Positions 54,010 through 62,442 of a DNA stretch of 64,000 bases are shown here, in pieces; position 1 is the first letter of the stretch; every line of letters begins with the position of its first letter. Below the pieces are notes generated by a model. That model did not search any database. It was not told the origin of the DNA and was given only the letters and a program-made list of their open reading frames with translations. Position numbers and translations under genes: made by a program. The DNA comes from Pseudomonas putida W15Oct28 (GTDB lineage Bacteria > Pseudomonadota > Gammaproteobacteria > Pseudomonadales > Pseudomonadaceae), in the NCBI RefSeq assembly GCF_000708715.2, contig NZ_JENB01000004.1:62001-126000 (forward strand), in the 5' to 3' direction.

Positions 54010-54918
54010 TCAGGACATCGCAGTATCCATCACCATCATCAGGCAGAAGCCAATACACAGCCCCAGGCTGGCCAAGCGGTGATGGCCGTTGCTGCGCGAT
54101 TCGGGGATGATCTCCTGGGTCACCACTAGCAGCATCGCACCCGCCGCGCAGGCCAGGCCCAGCGGCAGCAGCAGTTCGGCGATGTTCACCAGCCAGGCGC
54201 AGATCACTGCAGCCACCGGCTCGACCAGGCCTGAAGCTGCGCCAATCAGGAAGGCTTTGAAGCGCGACATGCCCGCCCCGGCCAGCACCAGCGCAATCAC
54301 CAGCCCCTCTGGCACATCCTGCAACGCAATGCCCATGGCCAGGCTGTCGGCATCGGCCATGCCGCCACCGGCCGATACACCGATGGCCATGCCTTCCGGG
54401 ATGTTGTGAGCGATGATGGCGATGACAAACAGCCAGATGCGCGCAGCAATCACCGGCTGGTTGTCGATGCCGACCAGCGCTTCTGGCGAGGCGCCAGACA
54501 CCTTGAGGTCAACCAGAAACAGGCACAGCGCACCGAACAGCAAGCCAAAGCTGATCAGGCCACCCGCGCCCCAAGGGCTGAAACCGATGGACTGGGCCGC
54601 GTCCAACCCTGGAATAATCAGGGAAAACGCGGTGGCCGCCAGCATCACCCCGGCGCCAAAGCCCAGCAGTGTGTCGGCCAGCGCCACCGGCATGTTGCGA
54701 ATGACCAGTACCGGTACCGCCCCCAACGCTGTCCCCAGTGCGCACAATGCGCCGCCCTCCAGGGCGCGCAACATACGTGGCTCCAGGTCCAGCCAGGCAA
54801 GGCCGCGCGCTACCAGCAGCGCGGTGCCGGCCAGCAAAAGCAAAGTCCCAAGCGCCAGGCGAAACAGGCGCACACTGCTGACAGACATCACTTCAGAGCG
54901 CATACCGGTCCGACTCAC
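54010..54918 (-). CDS. ZIP-family metal transporter
   Basis: This 302-residue inner-membrane transporter has about eight hydrophobic segments. The two metal-site motifs [10 protein letters not shown] and [11 protein letters not shown] mark the ZIP family; in the second a glutamine replaces the usual histidine. It probably imports Zn, Fe or Mn. The GTG at 54918 overlaps the sodA stop (GTGA), implying coupling. ATG codons at 54903 and 54888 are alternative starts. Its place in a Fur-controlled operon with Mn-SOD makes Mn uptake an attractive guess. Confidence 0.82.
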   Translation of the reverse strand: MSRTGMRSEVMSVSSVRLFRLALGTLLLLAGTALLVARGLAWLDLEPRMLRALEGGALCALGTALGAVPVLVIRNMPVALADTLLGFGAGVMLAATAFSLIIPGLDAAQSIGFSPWGAGGLISFGLLFGALCLFLVDLKVSGASPEALVGIDNQPVIAARIWLFVIAIIAHNIPEGMAIGVSAGGGMADADSLAMGIALQDVPEGLVIALVLAGAGMSRFKAFLIGAASGLVEPVAAVICAWLVNIAELLLPLGLACAAGAMLLVVTQEIIPESRSNGHHRLASLGLCIGFCLMMVMDTAMS

Positions 54919-55526
54919 TTCAGGGCTTCAACGTAACGACGTTCCACTTCCGCCCAGTCAATGACGTTGTAGAAAGCACCGATGTATTCCGGACGACGGT
55001 TCTGGTACTTCAGGTAGTAGGCATGCTCCCACACGTCCAGGCCGAGGATCGGCGTATTGCCGTGCATCAGCGGGCTGTCCTGGTTACCGCTGCTTTCTAC
55101 CACCAGGGTTTTCTGCGGGGTCACGCTGAGCCAGGCCCAGCCGCTGCCGAAGCGGGTAAGCGCCGCTTTGGTGAAGGCGTCCTTGAAGGCGTCGAAACCG
55201 CCCAGTTGCGAGGAGATGGCCTGTGCCAGCTGGCCCTGCGGCTCACCGCCGCCCTGCGGCGACATCACGGTCCAGAACAGGCTGTGGTTGGCGTGGCCGC
55301 CGCCGTGGTTGGTCACCGCGCCACGCAGGTTTTCCGGCAGCTGCTTGACCGCACCGACCAGTTTTTCCACCGGCCATTCGGCCCACTCGGTGCCCTCGAT
55401 GGCGGCATTGAGGCCGTTGACGTAGGTCTGATGGTGCTTGCTGTGGTGGATCTCCATGGTCTGGGCGTCGATGTGCGGCTCCAGTGCATCGTAGGCGTAA
55501 GGCAAAGCAGGCAAGGTATGGGGCAT
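54915..55526 (-). CDS. sodA: Superoxide dismutase, Mn type
   Basis: This 203-residue cytosolic enzyme removes superoxide. Metal ligands are His27, His81, Asp164 and His168 (MEIHH, NHSLFW, DVWEH). Gly77 and Gln149 (GNQDSP) indicate the Mn form, not Fe. The ATG at 55526 is preferred to longer in-frame starts. It lies 1 base after orfX in the fagA-fumC-orfX-sodA operon, which is induced by iron lack in P. aeruginosa. Confidence 0.95.
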   Translation of the reverse strand: MPHTLPALPYAYDALEPHIDAQTMEIHHSKHHQTYVNGLNAAIEGTEWAEWPVEKLVGAVKQLPENLRGAVTNHGGGHANHSLFWTVMSPQGGGEPQGQLAQAISSQLGGFDAFKDAFTKAALTRFGSGWAWLSVTPQKTLVVESSGNQDSPLMHGNTPILGLDVWEHAYYLKYQNRRPEYIGAFYNVIDWAEVERRYVEALK

Positions 55527-55527
55527 G

Positions 55528-55989
55528 TCAGTGAATTCCGTAGGCATGGGTTCTGGGCGCCACGTCCGGCTGGGCAGCGAGTTCGCTGGCCCCGGCATTG
55601 TGGCGGTTGAGCAGGCGCTCGGTTCGCGGGTACTGGCCGTACTCGGCGATGAAATTCAGCAGTTCGGTGTAGGTTCGCCCACTGTGGCGCAGGGCTGCGT
55701 CACGCAGCGCCTGGGGCAAGCGCGCCTCCTGGCTGGCCTGCAGCAGCCGCTGGTGGGCGGCGCACAGGTAGTCGGCGCTCTCGTGCGGCTGATTCAGGCG
55801 CAGGTGCAGGTCGGCCAGGTTGTGGTGGGCGATGACGAATATGGCCACCGCTTCGTCGACGTCATGCCAGCGCTCGAACAGCACCTGGGCCAGCGCCAGG
55901 GCTTGTAGGTAGTGTTCCCGGGCGTCAACCAGCTCGCCTTGTTCGAACAGGCGGTTGGCGGTTTCCGTGGTGCGTTTCCAGTGCTGCAT
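55528..55989 (-). CDS. OrfX, TPR-like protein of the fumC-sodA operon
   Basis: This 153-residue soluble helical protein has TPR-like repeats ([25 protein letters not shown]). It corresponds in position to orfX (PA4469) of P. aeruginosa. Its function is unknown. GGAG precedes the ATG at 55989, and sodA begins 1 base after its stop. Confidence 0.82.
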   Translation of the reverse strand: MQHWKRTTETANRLFEQGELVDAREHYLQALALAQVLFERWHDVDEAVAIFVIAHHNLADLHLRLNQPHESADYLCAAHQRLLQASQEARLPQALRDAALRHSGRTYTELLNFIAEYGQYPRTERLLNRHNAGASELAAQPDVAPRTHAYGIH

Positions 55990-56017
55990 GGTTTGTCTCC
56001 TGGGCGGTGACGCAGGG

Positions 56018-57394
56018 TCAGATACCGCCGGCGGTGAGTTTTTCCGGGTCCAGCAGCGCTTCAAGCTGGTCACGCGACAGGTCGGTGTGCTCCAGCGCCA
56101 CATCGATGACCGGGCGGCCCTGCTTGTAGGCGGTCTTGGCGATTTCGGCGGCCTTGAGGTAACCGATGATCGGGTTCAGCGCGGTGACCAGGATCGGGTT
56201 GCGCGCCAGGGCTTCCTTGAGCTTGGCCTCGTTGACCTTGAAGCTGGCGATGGCCTTGTCGGCCAGCAAGCGGCTGACGTTGGCCATCAGCTCAATGCTC
56301 TCCAGCAGGTTGCGGGCGATCACCGGCAGCATCACGTTCAGCTCGAAATTGCCGGACTGGCCAGCGACAGCGATGGTCGCGTCGTTACCGATCACTTGGG
56401 CGGCAACCATGGCAGTGGCCTCCGGGATCACCGGGTTGACCTTGCCTGGCATGATCGAAGAGCCCGGCTGCAAGCCTTGCAGCTCGATTTCGCCCAGGCC
56501 GGCCAGTGGGCCGGAGTTCATCCAGCGCAGGTCGTTGGCGATCTTCATCAGTGCCACGGCGGTGGTCTTGAGCTGGCCGGACAGCGCCACGGCGGTGTCT
56601 TGCGAGCCGATCAGGGCGAACAGGTTCTGCCCTGGGGTGAACTCGACCTGGGTCAGGCCGCTGAGCTGTCGGGCAAAACCGGCAGCGAACTGCGGGTGGG
56701 CGTTGATGCCAGTACCCACGGCGGTGCCGCCCTGGGCCAGCGCCTGCAGGCTCGGCAGGGTCGCTTCGATGTGCCCCTTGGCAGCGTTGATCTGCGCTGC
56801 CCAGCCATCCAGCACCTGGCTCATGCGCACCGGCATGGCGTCCATCAAATGGGTGCGGCCAGTCTTCACATACTGATGCACTTGCGCCGACTTGGTCTCG
56901 ATCACCTGTACCAGGTGGCTCAGCGCCGGCAGCAACTGCTCGTGCAAGGCCAGCGCAGCGCTGACATGGATGGTGGTGGGGATGATGTCGTTGCTGCTCT
57001 GGCCACAGTTGACGTGGTCGTTGGCGTTGACCGCGTCACCCAGCACGCGGCTGGCCAGGGTGGCAATCACCTCGTTGGCGTTCATGTTCGAGCTGGTGCC
57101 GGAGCCGGTCTGGAACACATCCACCGGGAAGTGCTGGATGAAGTCTTCGGCCAGCAATTGCTCGACAGCCTTGACGATGGCCTGGCCCTGCGCCGCAGAC
57201 AATTGCTCCAGCTCGACGTTGGCCTTGGCGGCAGCAGCTTTGGCCAGCAACAAGGCACGAATGAACTGGGCCGGCATGCGCAGGCCACTGACCGGGAAGT
57301 TGTCGACCGCGCGCTGGGTCTGGGCACCGTACAGGGCCTGGGCCGGCACCTGCAGTTCACCCATGCTGTCACGCTCGATACGGGTATCACTCAT
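56018..57394 (-). CDS. fumC: Fumarase class II (iron-independent)
   Basis: This 458-residue enzyme interconverts fumarate and malate without an iron-sulfur cluster, so it keeps the TCA cycle running when iron is scarce. The SS-loop signature is GSSIMPGKVNPVIPE and substrate motifs are GSGTSSNMNANEV and GRTHLMDAMP. The start is set at the ATG at 57394; another ATG (57397) and a TTG (57400) lie in tandem. It overlaps the fagA stop by 8 bp. Confidence 0.95.
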   Translation of the reverse strand: MSDTRIERDSMGELQVPAQALYGAQTQRAVDNFPVSGLRMPAQFIRALLLAKAAAAKANVELEQLSAAQGQAIVKAVEQLLAEDFIQHFPVDVFQTGSGTSSNMNANEVIATLASRVLGDAVNANDHVNCGQSSNDIIPTTIHVSAALALHEQLLPALSHLVQVIETKSAQVHQYVKTGRTHLMDAMPVRMSQVLDGWAAQINAAKGHIEATLPSLQALAQGGTAVGTGINAHPQFAAGFARQLSGLTQVEFTPGQNLFALIGSQDTAVALSGQLKTTAVALMKIANDLRWMNSGPLAGLGEIELQGLQPGSSIMPGKVNPVIPEATAMVAAQVIGNDATIAVAGQSGNFELNVMLPVIARNLLESIELMANVSRLLADKAIASFKVNEAKLKEALARNPILVTALNPIIGYLKAAEIAKTAYKQGRPVIDVALEHTDLSRDQLEALLDPEKLTAGGI

Positions 57395-57779
57395 CATCAA
57401 ATCCTTGCATCAGTTCATCGGGAGAAATCGACGGCAGCAGACGGCAATTGGCCAACTGCAGGGCGTAGGGCTGCCAGCGCTGGTTCTGTTCGTGGCGGTC
57501 GAGGTTGCGCAGGTCCAGCAGCGGGCGCCAGGCCTGATCCAGGCACAGGCAGCGCCAGTGCCAGGGCAGCATGCGGTCGCAGGCGGTATCCAGCAGCAGG
57601 CGGAAAGAAGTCAGGGCCACCGTCCATGACGAGGTCTCGGTGCAGCACACCAGATAGCGGCCTTCGGCCAGGTAATGCTCGATCAGGCGCGGCTCGTCGG
57701 GCTCGAGCGCACAGCGGATGCGCCGGCTGAGCCAGCGCCAGTTTTCCAGGTAGGGCAGTTCGCGGAGGACGGGTTTCAT
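57387..57779 (-). CDS. fagA: FagA, Fur-associated protein
   Basis: This 130-residue protein opens the operon and corresponds to P. aeruginosa fagA (PA4471) by position and Fur control. It is arginine- and tryptophan-rich (YLENWRWLSRRIRCALEPDEPRLIEHYLAEGRYLVCC), with three nearby cysteines. Its function is not known. The ATG at 57779 is preferred to one 9 bases upstream. It lies 22 bp after the Fur box. Confidence 0.85.
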   Translation of the reverse strand: MKPVLRELPYLENWRWLSRRIRCALEPDEPRLIEHYLAEGRYLVCCTETSSWTVALTSFRLLLDTACDRMLPWHWRCLCLDQAWRPLLDLRNLDRHEQNQRWQPYALQLANCRLLPSISPDELMQGFDDE

Positions 57780-57801
57780 GAACATCATCGCCGGGTTACT
57801 G

Positions 57802-57820
57802 GATAATGATATTCATTATT
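57802..57820. promoter_or_regulatory. Fur box of the fagA-fumC-orfX-sodA operon
   Basis: GATAATGATATTCATTATT matches the 19-bp Fur consensus at 17 positions. It lies 22 bp upstream of the fagA ATG and predicts repression by Fe-Fur. Confidence 0.93.
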
Positions 57821-57857
57821 AAGTGATAAACAGAATCACTTCAAGAAAAAGGTGATG

Positions 57858-57883
57858 AAAAAAACCCGGCGCAGGGGCCGGGT
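57858..57883 (-). terminator. Terminator downstream of pmbA
   Basis: On the minus strand ACCCGGC (57883-57877) pairs with GCCGGGT (57870-57864) around 6 nt, followed by a run of T residues (57864-57858). It ends pmbA transcription ahead of the fagA promoter. Confidence 0.85.
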
Positions 57884-57916
57884 CTTCTGTGGGACTGAAA
57901 ATTTTGTAGTGCCTGG

Positions 57917-58015
57917 ACCGGCCTCTTCGCGGGCTCGCCCGCTCCCACAGTGATCGCACAGGCCTAAGCTGGCGCAGTTACTTGTGGGAGCGGGCAAGCC
58001 CGCGAATAGGCCGGT
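57917..58015. repeat. REP pair downstream of pmbA
   Basis: Arms beginning ACCGGCCTCTTCGCGGGCTC (57917) and its near reverse complement ending at 58015 flank about 33 nt. Confidence 0.88.
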
Positions 58016-58027
58016 ACAGGCTAAAGA

Positions 58028-59374
58028 TCAGCTACCAGCAACAGTCATCCGCTCGATCAACACCGAGCCTGTGTGGATGTTGCTGCGGGTTTCAAGATCA
58101 TTACCAATCGCCACGATTTGCTGGAACATATCTTTCATATTGCCGGCAATGGTCACTTCCTGCACCGCATGCTGAATCTCGCCATTTTCGACCCAGAAGC
58201 CTGCCGCACCACGGGAGTAATCCCCCGTCACCATGTTCAGCCCATGCCCCATCAACTCGGTCACCAGCAGCCCGCGCCCCATACGGCGGATCAACGCGGC
58301 CTGATCTTCGACACCGTGAGTGACGAACAGGTTGTGCACGCCACCGGAGTTGGCCGTGCTCGGCAAGCCCAGCTTGCGCCCGGAATAGGTGCCCAGCAGG
58401 TACGACACCAGTTCACCTTTGTCGACGAACGGCTTGGCATAGGTCGCCAAGCCATCACCGTCGAATGCCGCGCTACCCAGTGCCCGTGGAATATGGGGGC
58501 GCTCGTCAAGGGTCAGCCAGGAGGGGAACAGGCGTTGGCCAATGGTCCCTTCAAGGAACGACGACTTGCGGTAAAGATTGCCGCCGGAAATGGCCGAGAG
58601 GAAGCTGCCGAACAGGCCACCGGCCAGTTCGGCGGAGAACAGCACCGGCACCTCGCAGGTCGGTACCGGGCGCGCGCCCAAACGGCTGGCTGCGCGCTGG
58701 GCAGCGCGCACGCCGATGCTGCGCGGATCGGCCAGCAGGGTGCCCTGCCGGTTCACGTCGTACCAGTAGTCACGCTGCATCTGCCCGTCGCCTTCAGCGA
58801 TCATCACGCAGCTCAGGCTGTGCCGGGTCGAGGCGTAACTCCCAATAAAACCGTGGCTGTTGCCATACACACGGCAGCCTTGGTGGGTATTGAGCGTGGT
58901 GCCGTCGGCGTTGAGGATGCGCGGGTCTGCATCGAACGCCGCAGCCTCGCAGGCCAGGGCCATCTCGATGGCCTTTTCGGGCTCGATATCCCAGTCGTGG
59001 TAAAGGTCCAGATCCGGAATTTCGCGGGCCATCAGCGCCGCGTCGGCCAGGCCTGAACATTCGTCCTCGGAGGTATGCTTGGCAATGGCCAAGGCCGCCG
59101 CGACAGTTTCGCGAATCGCATCCGGGCCACTGGCCGAGGTGCTGGCCGAGCCTTTGCGCTGGCCCACATAAAGGGTGATACCAAAGCCCTGGTCGCGATT
59201 GAACTCGACCGTTTCGACCTCGCGCTGGCGTACCGTGGTGGACAGGCCCTGCTCCAGCGACACCGCCACTTCGCAGGCGCTGGCCCCCTGGCGGCGCGCC
59301 TCGGCAATGATCGCCTCGACCTGCTCCTGCAATGCTGGCAGGTCTTTCGGACCTACGCTCTGGACTGCACTCAT
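58028..59374 (-). CDS. pmbA: Metalloprotease PmbA/TldE
   Basis: This 448-residue protein is the PmbA (TldE) partner of TldD (60141-61580). Together they degrade unfolded peptides and help process small peptides such as microcin B17 in E. coli. PmbA itself lacks the HExxxH metal motif; TldD supplies it. The ATG at 59374 with GGAGAGAACC upstream is chosen over a start 12 bases earlier. Confidence 0.94.
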   Translation of the reverse strand: MSAVQSVGPKDLPALQEQVEAIIAEARRQGASACEVAVSLEQGLSTTVRQREVETVEFNRDQGFGITLYVGQRKGSASTSASGPDAIRETVAAALAIAKHTSEDECSGLADAALMAREIPDLDLYHDWDIEPEKAIEMALACEAAAFDADPRILNADGTTLNTHQGCRVYGNSHGFIGSYASTRHSLSCVMIAEGDGQMQRDYWYDVNRQGTLLADPRSIGVRAAQRAASRLGARPVPTCEVPVLFSAELAGGLFGSFLSAISGGNLYRKSSFLEGTIGQRLFPSWLTLDERPHIPRALGSAAFDGDGLATYAKPFVDKGELVSYLLGTYSGRKLGLPSTANSGGVHNLFVTHGVEDQAALIRRMGRGLLVTELMGHGLNMVTGDYSRGAAGFWVENGEIQHAVQEVTIAGNMKDMFQQIVAIGNDLETRSNIHTGSVLIERMTVAGS

Positions 59375-59483
59375 GGTTCTCTCCACTAAAATTCTGCGTA
59401 CGGCTTGGGGTCATTCTACGACCGGGCCGGACAAGCGGCCCCCGACTGGTTATCATGGCGGCGATTTCTAGCGGACTGCCACC

Positions 59484-60002
59484 ATGGTTGATTCAAACGA
59501 CGCCTACGACGGCGAAAAAAGCAAAACCCAGATCAAGCGCGAACTGCATGAGCTGGTTGAACTCGGCGAGCGCCTCACTACGCTCAAGGCCGACACTCTG
59601 GCGCGTCTGCCGTTGACCGACGAGCTACGCAAGGCGCTGGCCGAGGCTTCCAAGCACACCGCTCACGGCGCCCGTAAACGCCACATGTCGTTCGTCGGCA
59701 AGCTGATGCGCGTGCAGGACCTGGATGCCATCCACGCCTTGCTTGAGCAGATGGACAGCTCGACCCGCCAGTACAACGAGCGCTTCCACGGCCTGGAGCG
59801 CTGGCGCGACCGGCTCATCGACGGTAATGACGAGGACCTCGAGCGTTTCGTCAACGAATACCCCGATACCGATCGCCAGCAACTGCGCTCGCTGATCCGA
59901 CATGCCCAGCACGAAAAAGCGCGGAACAAGCCGCCTGCTGCCGCGCGCAAGGTGTTCAAGTACATCCGCGACCTCGACGAGATGCAGCGCGGTTTGCGCT
60001 GA
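59484..60002 (+). CDS. darP: Ribosome biogenesis factor DarP (YjgA)
   Basis: This 172-residue helical protein binds late 50S precursors. [20 protein letters not shown], and [13 protein letters not shown] are family blocks. It is divergent from pmbA by 109 bp, as in E. coli. Confidence 0.92.
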   Translation: MVDSNDAYDGEKSKTQIKRELHELVELGERLTTLKADTLARLPLTDELRKALAEASKHTAHGARKRHMSFVGKLMRVQDLDAIHALLEQMDSSTRQYNERFHGLERWRDRLIDGNDEDLERFVNEYPDTDRQQLRSLIRHAQHEKARNKPPAAARKVFKYIRDLDEMQRGLR

Positions 60003-60006
60003 GTCC

Positions 60007-60133
60007 CTGGGGCCGCTGTGCGGCCCAATCGCGACACAAGGCCGCTCCCACAGTATTCGCGCAGCCATTGCTGTATGGCGCGGTCCCTGTGGGAGCGGCC
60101 TTGCGTCGCGAAAGGACCGCAAAGCGGTCCCAG
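60007..60133. repeat. REP pair between darP and tldD
   Basis: Arms CTGGGGCCGCTGTGCGGCCC (60007 on) and its near reverse complement (ending 60133) lie between convergent genes and could act in both directions. Confidence 0.9.
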
Positions 60134-60140
60134 ATGGCCA

Positions 60141-61580
60141 TCACGCCCCGGTACCGCCCACGGTAATCGCGTCCAGCTTCAAAGTCGGCTGCCCTACTCC
60201 CACGGGTACCGACTGCCCATCCTTGCCGCAGGTCCCTACCCCGCTGTCCAGCGCCAGGTCGTTACCGACCATCGACACCCGGCTCATCGCCTCCGGCCCA
60301 TTGCCGATCAGGGTCGCGCCCTTCACGGGGGCAGTAATCTTGCCGTCTTCGATCAGGTAGGCCTCACTGGTCGAGAACACGAACTTGCCGCTGGTGATGT
60401 CCACCTGGCCACCGCCAAGGCTGGCGCAGTAGATACCTTTCTTCACCGATGCGATGATTTCCTGCGGGTCGCTTTCGCCGGCACGCATGTAGGTATTGGT
60501 CATGCGCGGCATCGGCAGGTGCGCGTAGGATTCGCGGCGGCCGTTGCCGGTCACCGCCATGCCCATCAGGCGTGCGTTGAGCTTGTCCTGCATGTAACCC
60601 TTGAGCACACCGTTCTCGATCAGCGTGGTGCATTCGGTCGGGGTGCCTTCGTCATCCACGCTCAGCGAGCCACGGCGCCCTTCGAGCGTGCCATCGTCAA
60701 CGATGGTGCACAGGCTCGAAGCCACTTTCTCGCCAATGCGGCCGCTGAACGCCGAACTGCCCTTGCGGTTGAAGTCACCTTCCAGGCCATGGCCCACAGC
60801 CTCGTGCAGCAACACGCCCGACCAGCCCGAGCCCAGTACCACCGGCAAGGTGCCGGCGGGTGCCGGGATCGCCTCCAGGTTTACCAGCGCCTGGCGCAAT
60901 GCCTCGCGGGCATAGCCCATTACCCGTTCTTCGGTGAAGAAGCGGTAGTCGGTGCGCCCGCCACCGCCCTGCCCGCCGCGCTCGCGACGGCCGTTCTGCT
61001 CGACGATGACGCTGACGTTGAAGCGCACCAGCGGTCGCACGTCGGCGGCCAGGCTGCCATCCGCCGCAGCGATCAGGATGCGTTCCCAGACCCCGGCCAT
61101 GCTCACGCTGACCTGCTGGATGCGCGGGTCCAGGGCGCGGGTGGCGACATCGACACGCTTGAGCAGCTCGACCTTTTCGGCACGGCTGAGTACATCCAGC
61201 GGGTTGTCTGCGGCATACAGGGCAGTCACCTCCTGGCTGCGGAAGGCCTGGACCGTGCCGTTTTGCCCGGCACGTGAAATCGAACGGGCGGCACGCGCCG
61301 CCGAGGTCAACGCCTCGAGGTTGATCGCATTGCTGTAGGCGAAGCCGGTTTTTTCACCGGACTGGGCCCGTACGCCCACGCCCTGGTCCAGGTTGAAGCT
61401 GCCCTCTTTGACGATGCCGTCTTCCAGCGCCCAGGTTTCCGAGATCTGACCCTGGAAATACAGGTCGGCGGCGTCGATGCCGGGGCCGGCCAACTCACCG
61501 AGCACGCTCTGCAGGCTGTCCAGGGTCAAGCCGCCTGGGGCCAAAAGCTGCTCACTGACGGTGGATAACATCTGGCTCAT
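60141..61580 (-). CDS. tldD: Metalloprotease TldD
   Basis: This 479-residue protein is the catalytic half of the TldD/PmbA protease. The zinc motif is [11 protein letters not shown]. The ATG at 61580 with GGAG 5 bases upstream is preferred over a GTG at 61586. It starts 2 bp after the stop of the nitrilase gene, indicating co-transcription. Confidence 0.95.
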   Translation of the reverse strand: MSQMLSTVSEQLLAPGGLTLDSLQSVLGELAGPGIDAADLYFQGQISETWALEDGIVKEGSFNLDQGVGVRAQSGEKTGFAYSNAINLEALTSAARAARSISRAGQNGTVQAFRSQEVTALYAADNPLDVLSRAEKVELLKRVDVATRALDPRIQQVSVSMAGVWERILIAAADGSLAADVRPLVRFNVSVIVEQNGRRERGGQGGGGRTDYRFFTEERVMGYAREALRQALVNLEAIPAPAGTLPVVLGSGWSGVLLHEAVGHGLEGDFNRKGSSAFSGRIGEKVASSLCTIVDDGTLEGRRGSLSVDDEGTPTECTTLIENGVLKGYMQDKLNARLMGMAVTGNGRRESYAHLPMPRMTNTYMRAGESDPQEIIASVKKGIYCASLGGGQVDITSGKFVFSTSEAYLIEDGKITAPVKGATLIGNGPEAMSRVSMVGNDLALDSGVGTCGKDGQSVPVGVGQPTLKLDAITVGGTGA

Positions 61581-61582
61581 AG

Positions 61583-62434
61583 TCACTCCGAGGTGTGCGC
61601 AGGCCGCAACGCGCCCTGCGAGAAAAAGCGCCGGTGCGATACCACCGGCATGCGCGCCCGGATGGACGCTTGTTCTTCAATGTCGCGCTCGGCAAGCAGT
61701 ACCGCTTCGCCTTGCGCCTGTTCTGCGACGATGCGCCCCCAAGGGTCGACGATTGCCGCATGGCCATGGGTTTCCCGAGGGCCTGGGTGGATGCCGCCCT
61801 GCGCCGCAGCCAGCAGGTAACACTGGGTTTCGATCGCGCGGGCGCGTACCAGCACCTCCCAATGTGCCGCGCCTGTCACGGCAGTGAAGGCCGCTGGGGC
61901 AGTGATCAGTTCCGCGCCGGCAGCACGCAGCGCGCTGTACAACTCTGGGAAGCGCAAGTCGTAGCACACGCTAAGCCCCAGCCGCCCAACCGGCGTGTCA
62001 GCCACCACCACCTGGCCGCCATGGGCGTAGTCGTCCGACTCACGGTACCGACCGCGGTTGTCGGCAACGTCCACGTCGAACAGGTGCAGCTTGTCATACC
62101 GTGCCGCCACCTCGCCGTGTTCGTCGATCAGCAGCGAGCAGGCATGCGCCTTGGCCTCGGGCTGGCCGACCGGAGGCAAGGGCAAAGTACCGGCGACAAT
62201 CCATAACTTGAGGTCGCGGGCGGTGCGTTTCAACCATGGCAGGATCGGCCCTTCGCCCAATGCTTCGGCGCGGCCAATGGCAGCGGCGTCCTTGCGGCCC
62301 ATGGCGGCGAAGTTTTCCGGCAGTACCGCCAGCCGTGCGCCGCCAGATGCGGCCTGCTCCAACAGGGCACCGGCACGCTGCAGGTTGGCCAGCACATCAT
62401 CCTGGCTGACCATCTGGATTACCGCTGCCTTCAT
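61583..62434 (-). CDS. Carbon-nitrogen hydrolase (Nit1/YbeM type)
   Basis: This 283-residue enzyme has the nitrilase triad Glu40 (VLPENF), Lys115 (YDKLHLFD) and Cys157 ([10 protein letters not shown]). It resembles the Nit1/YbeM amidases that repair deaminated glutathione, though the substrate is not proven. The ATG at 62434 with AGGAG 5 bases upstream is chosen over a GTG at 62440. It lies 8 bp after the yhdP-like gene and directly before tldD. Confidence 0.9.
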   Translation of the reverse strand: MKAAVIQMVSQDDVLANLQRAGALLEQAASGGARLAVLPENFAAMGRKDAAAIGRAEALGEGPILPWLKRTARDLKLWIVAGTLPLPPVGQPEAKAHACSLLIDEHGEVAARYDKLHLFDVDVADNRGRYRESDDYAHGGQVVVADTPVGRLGLSVCYDLRFPELYSALRAAGAELITAPAAFTAVTGAAHWEVLVRARAIETQCYLLAAAQGGIHPGPRETHGHAAIVDPWGRIVAEQAQGEAVLLAERDIEEQASIRARMPVVSHRRFFSQGALRPAHTSE

Positions 62435-62442
62435 GGGCACTC

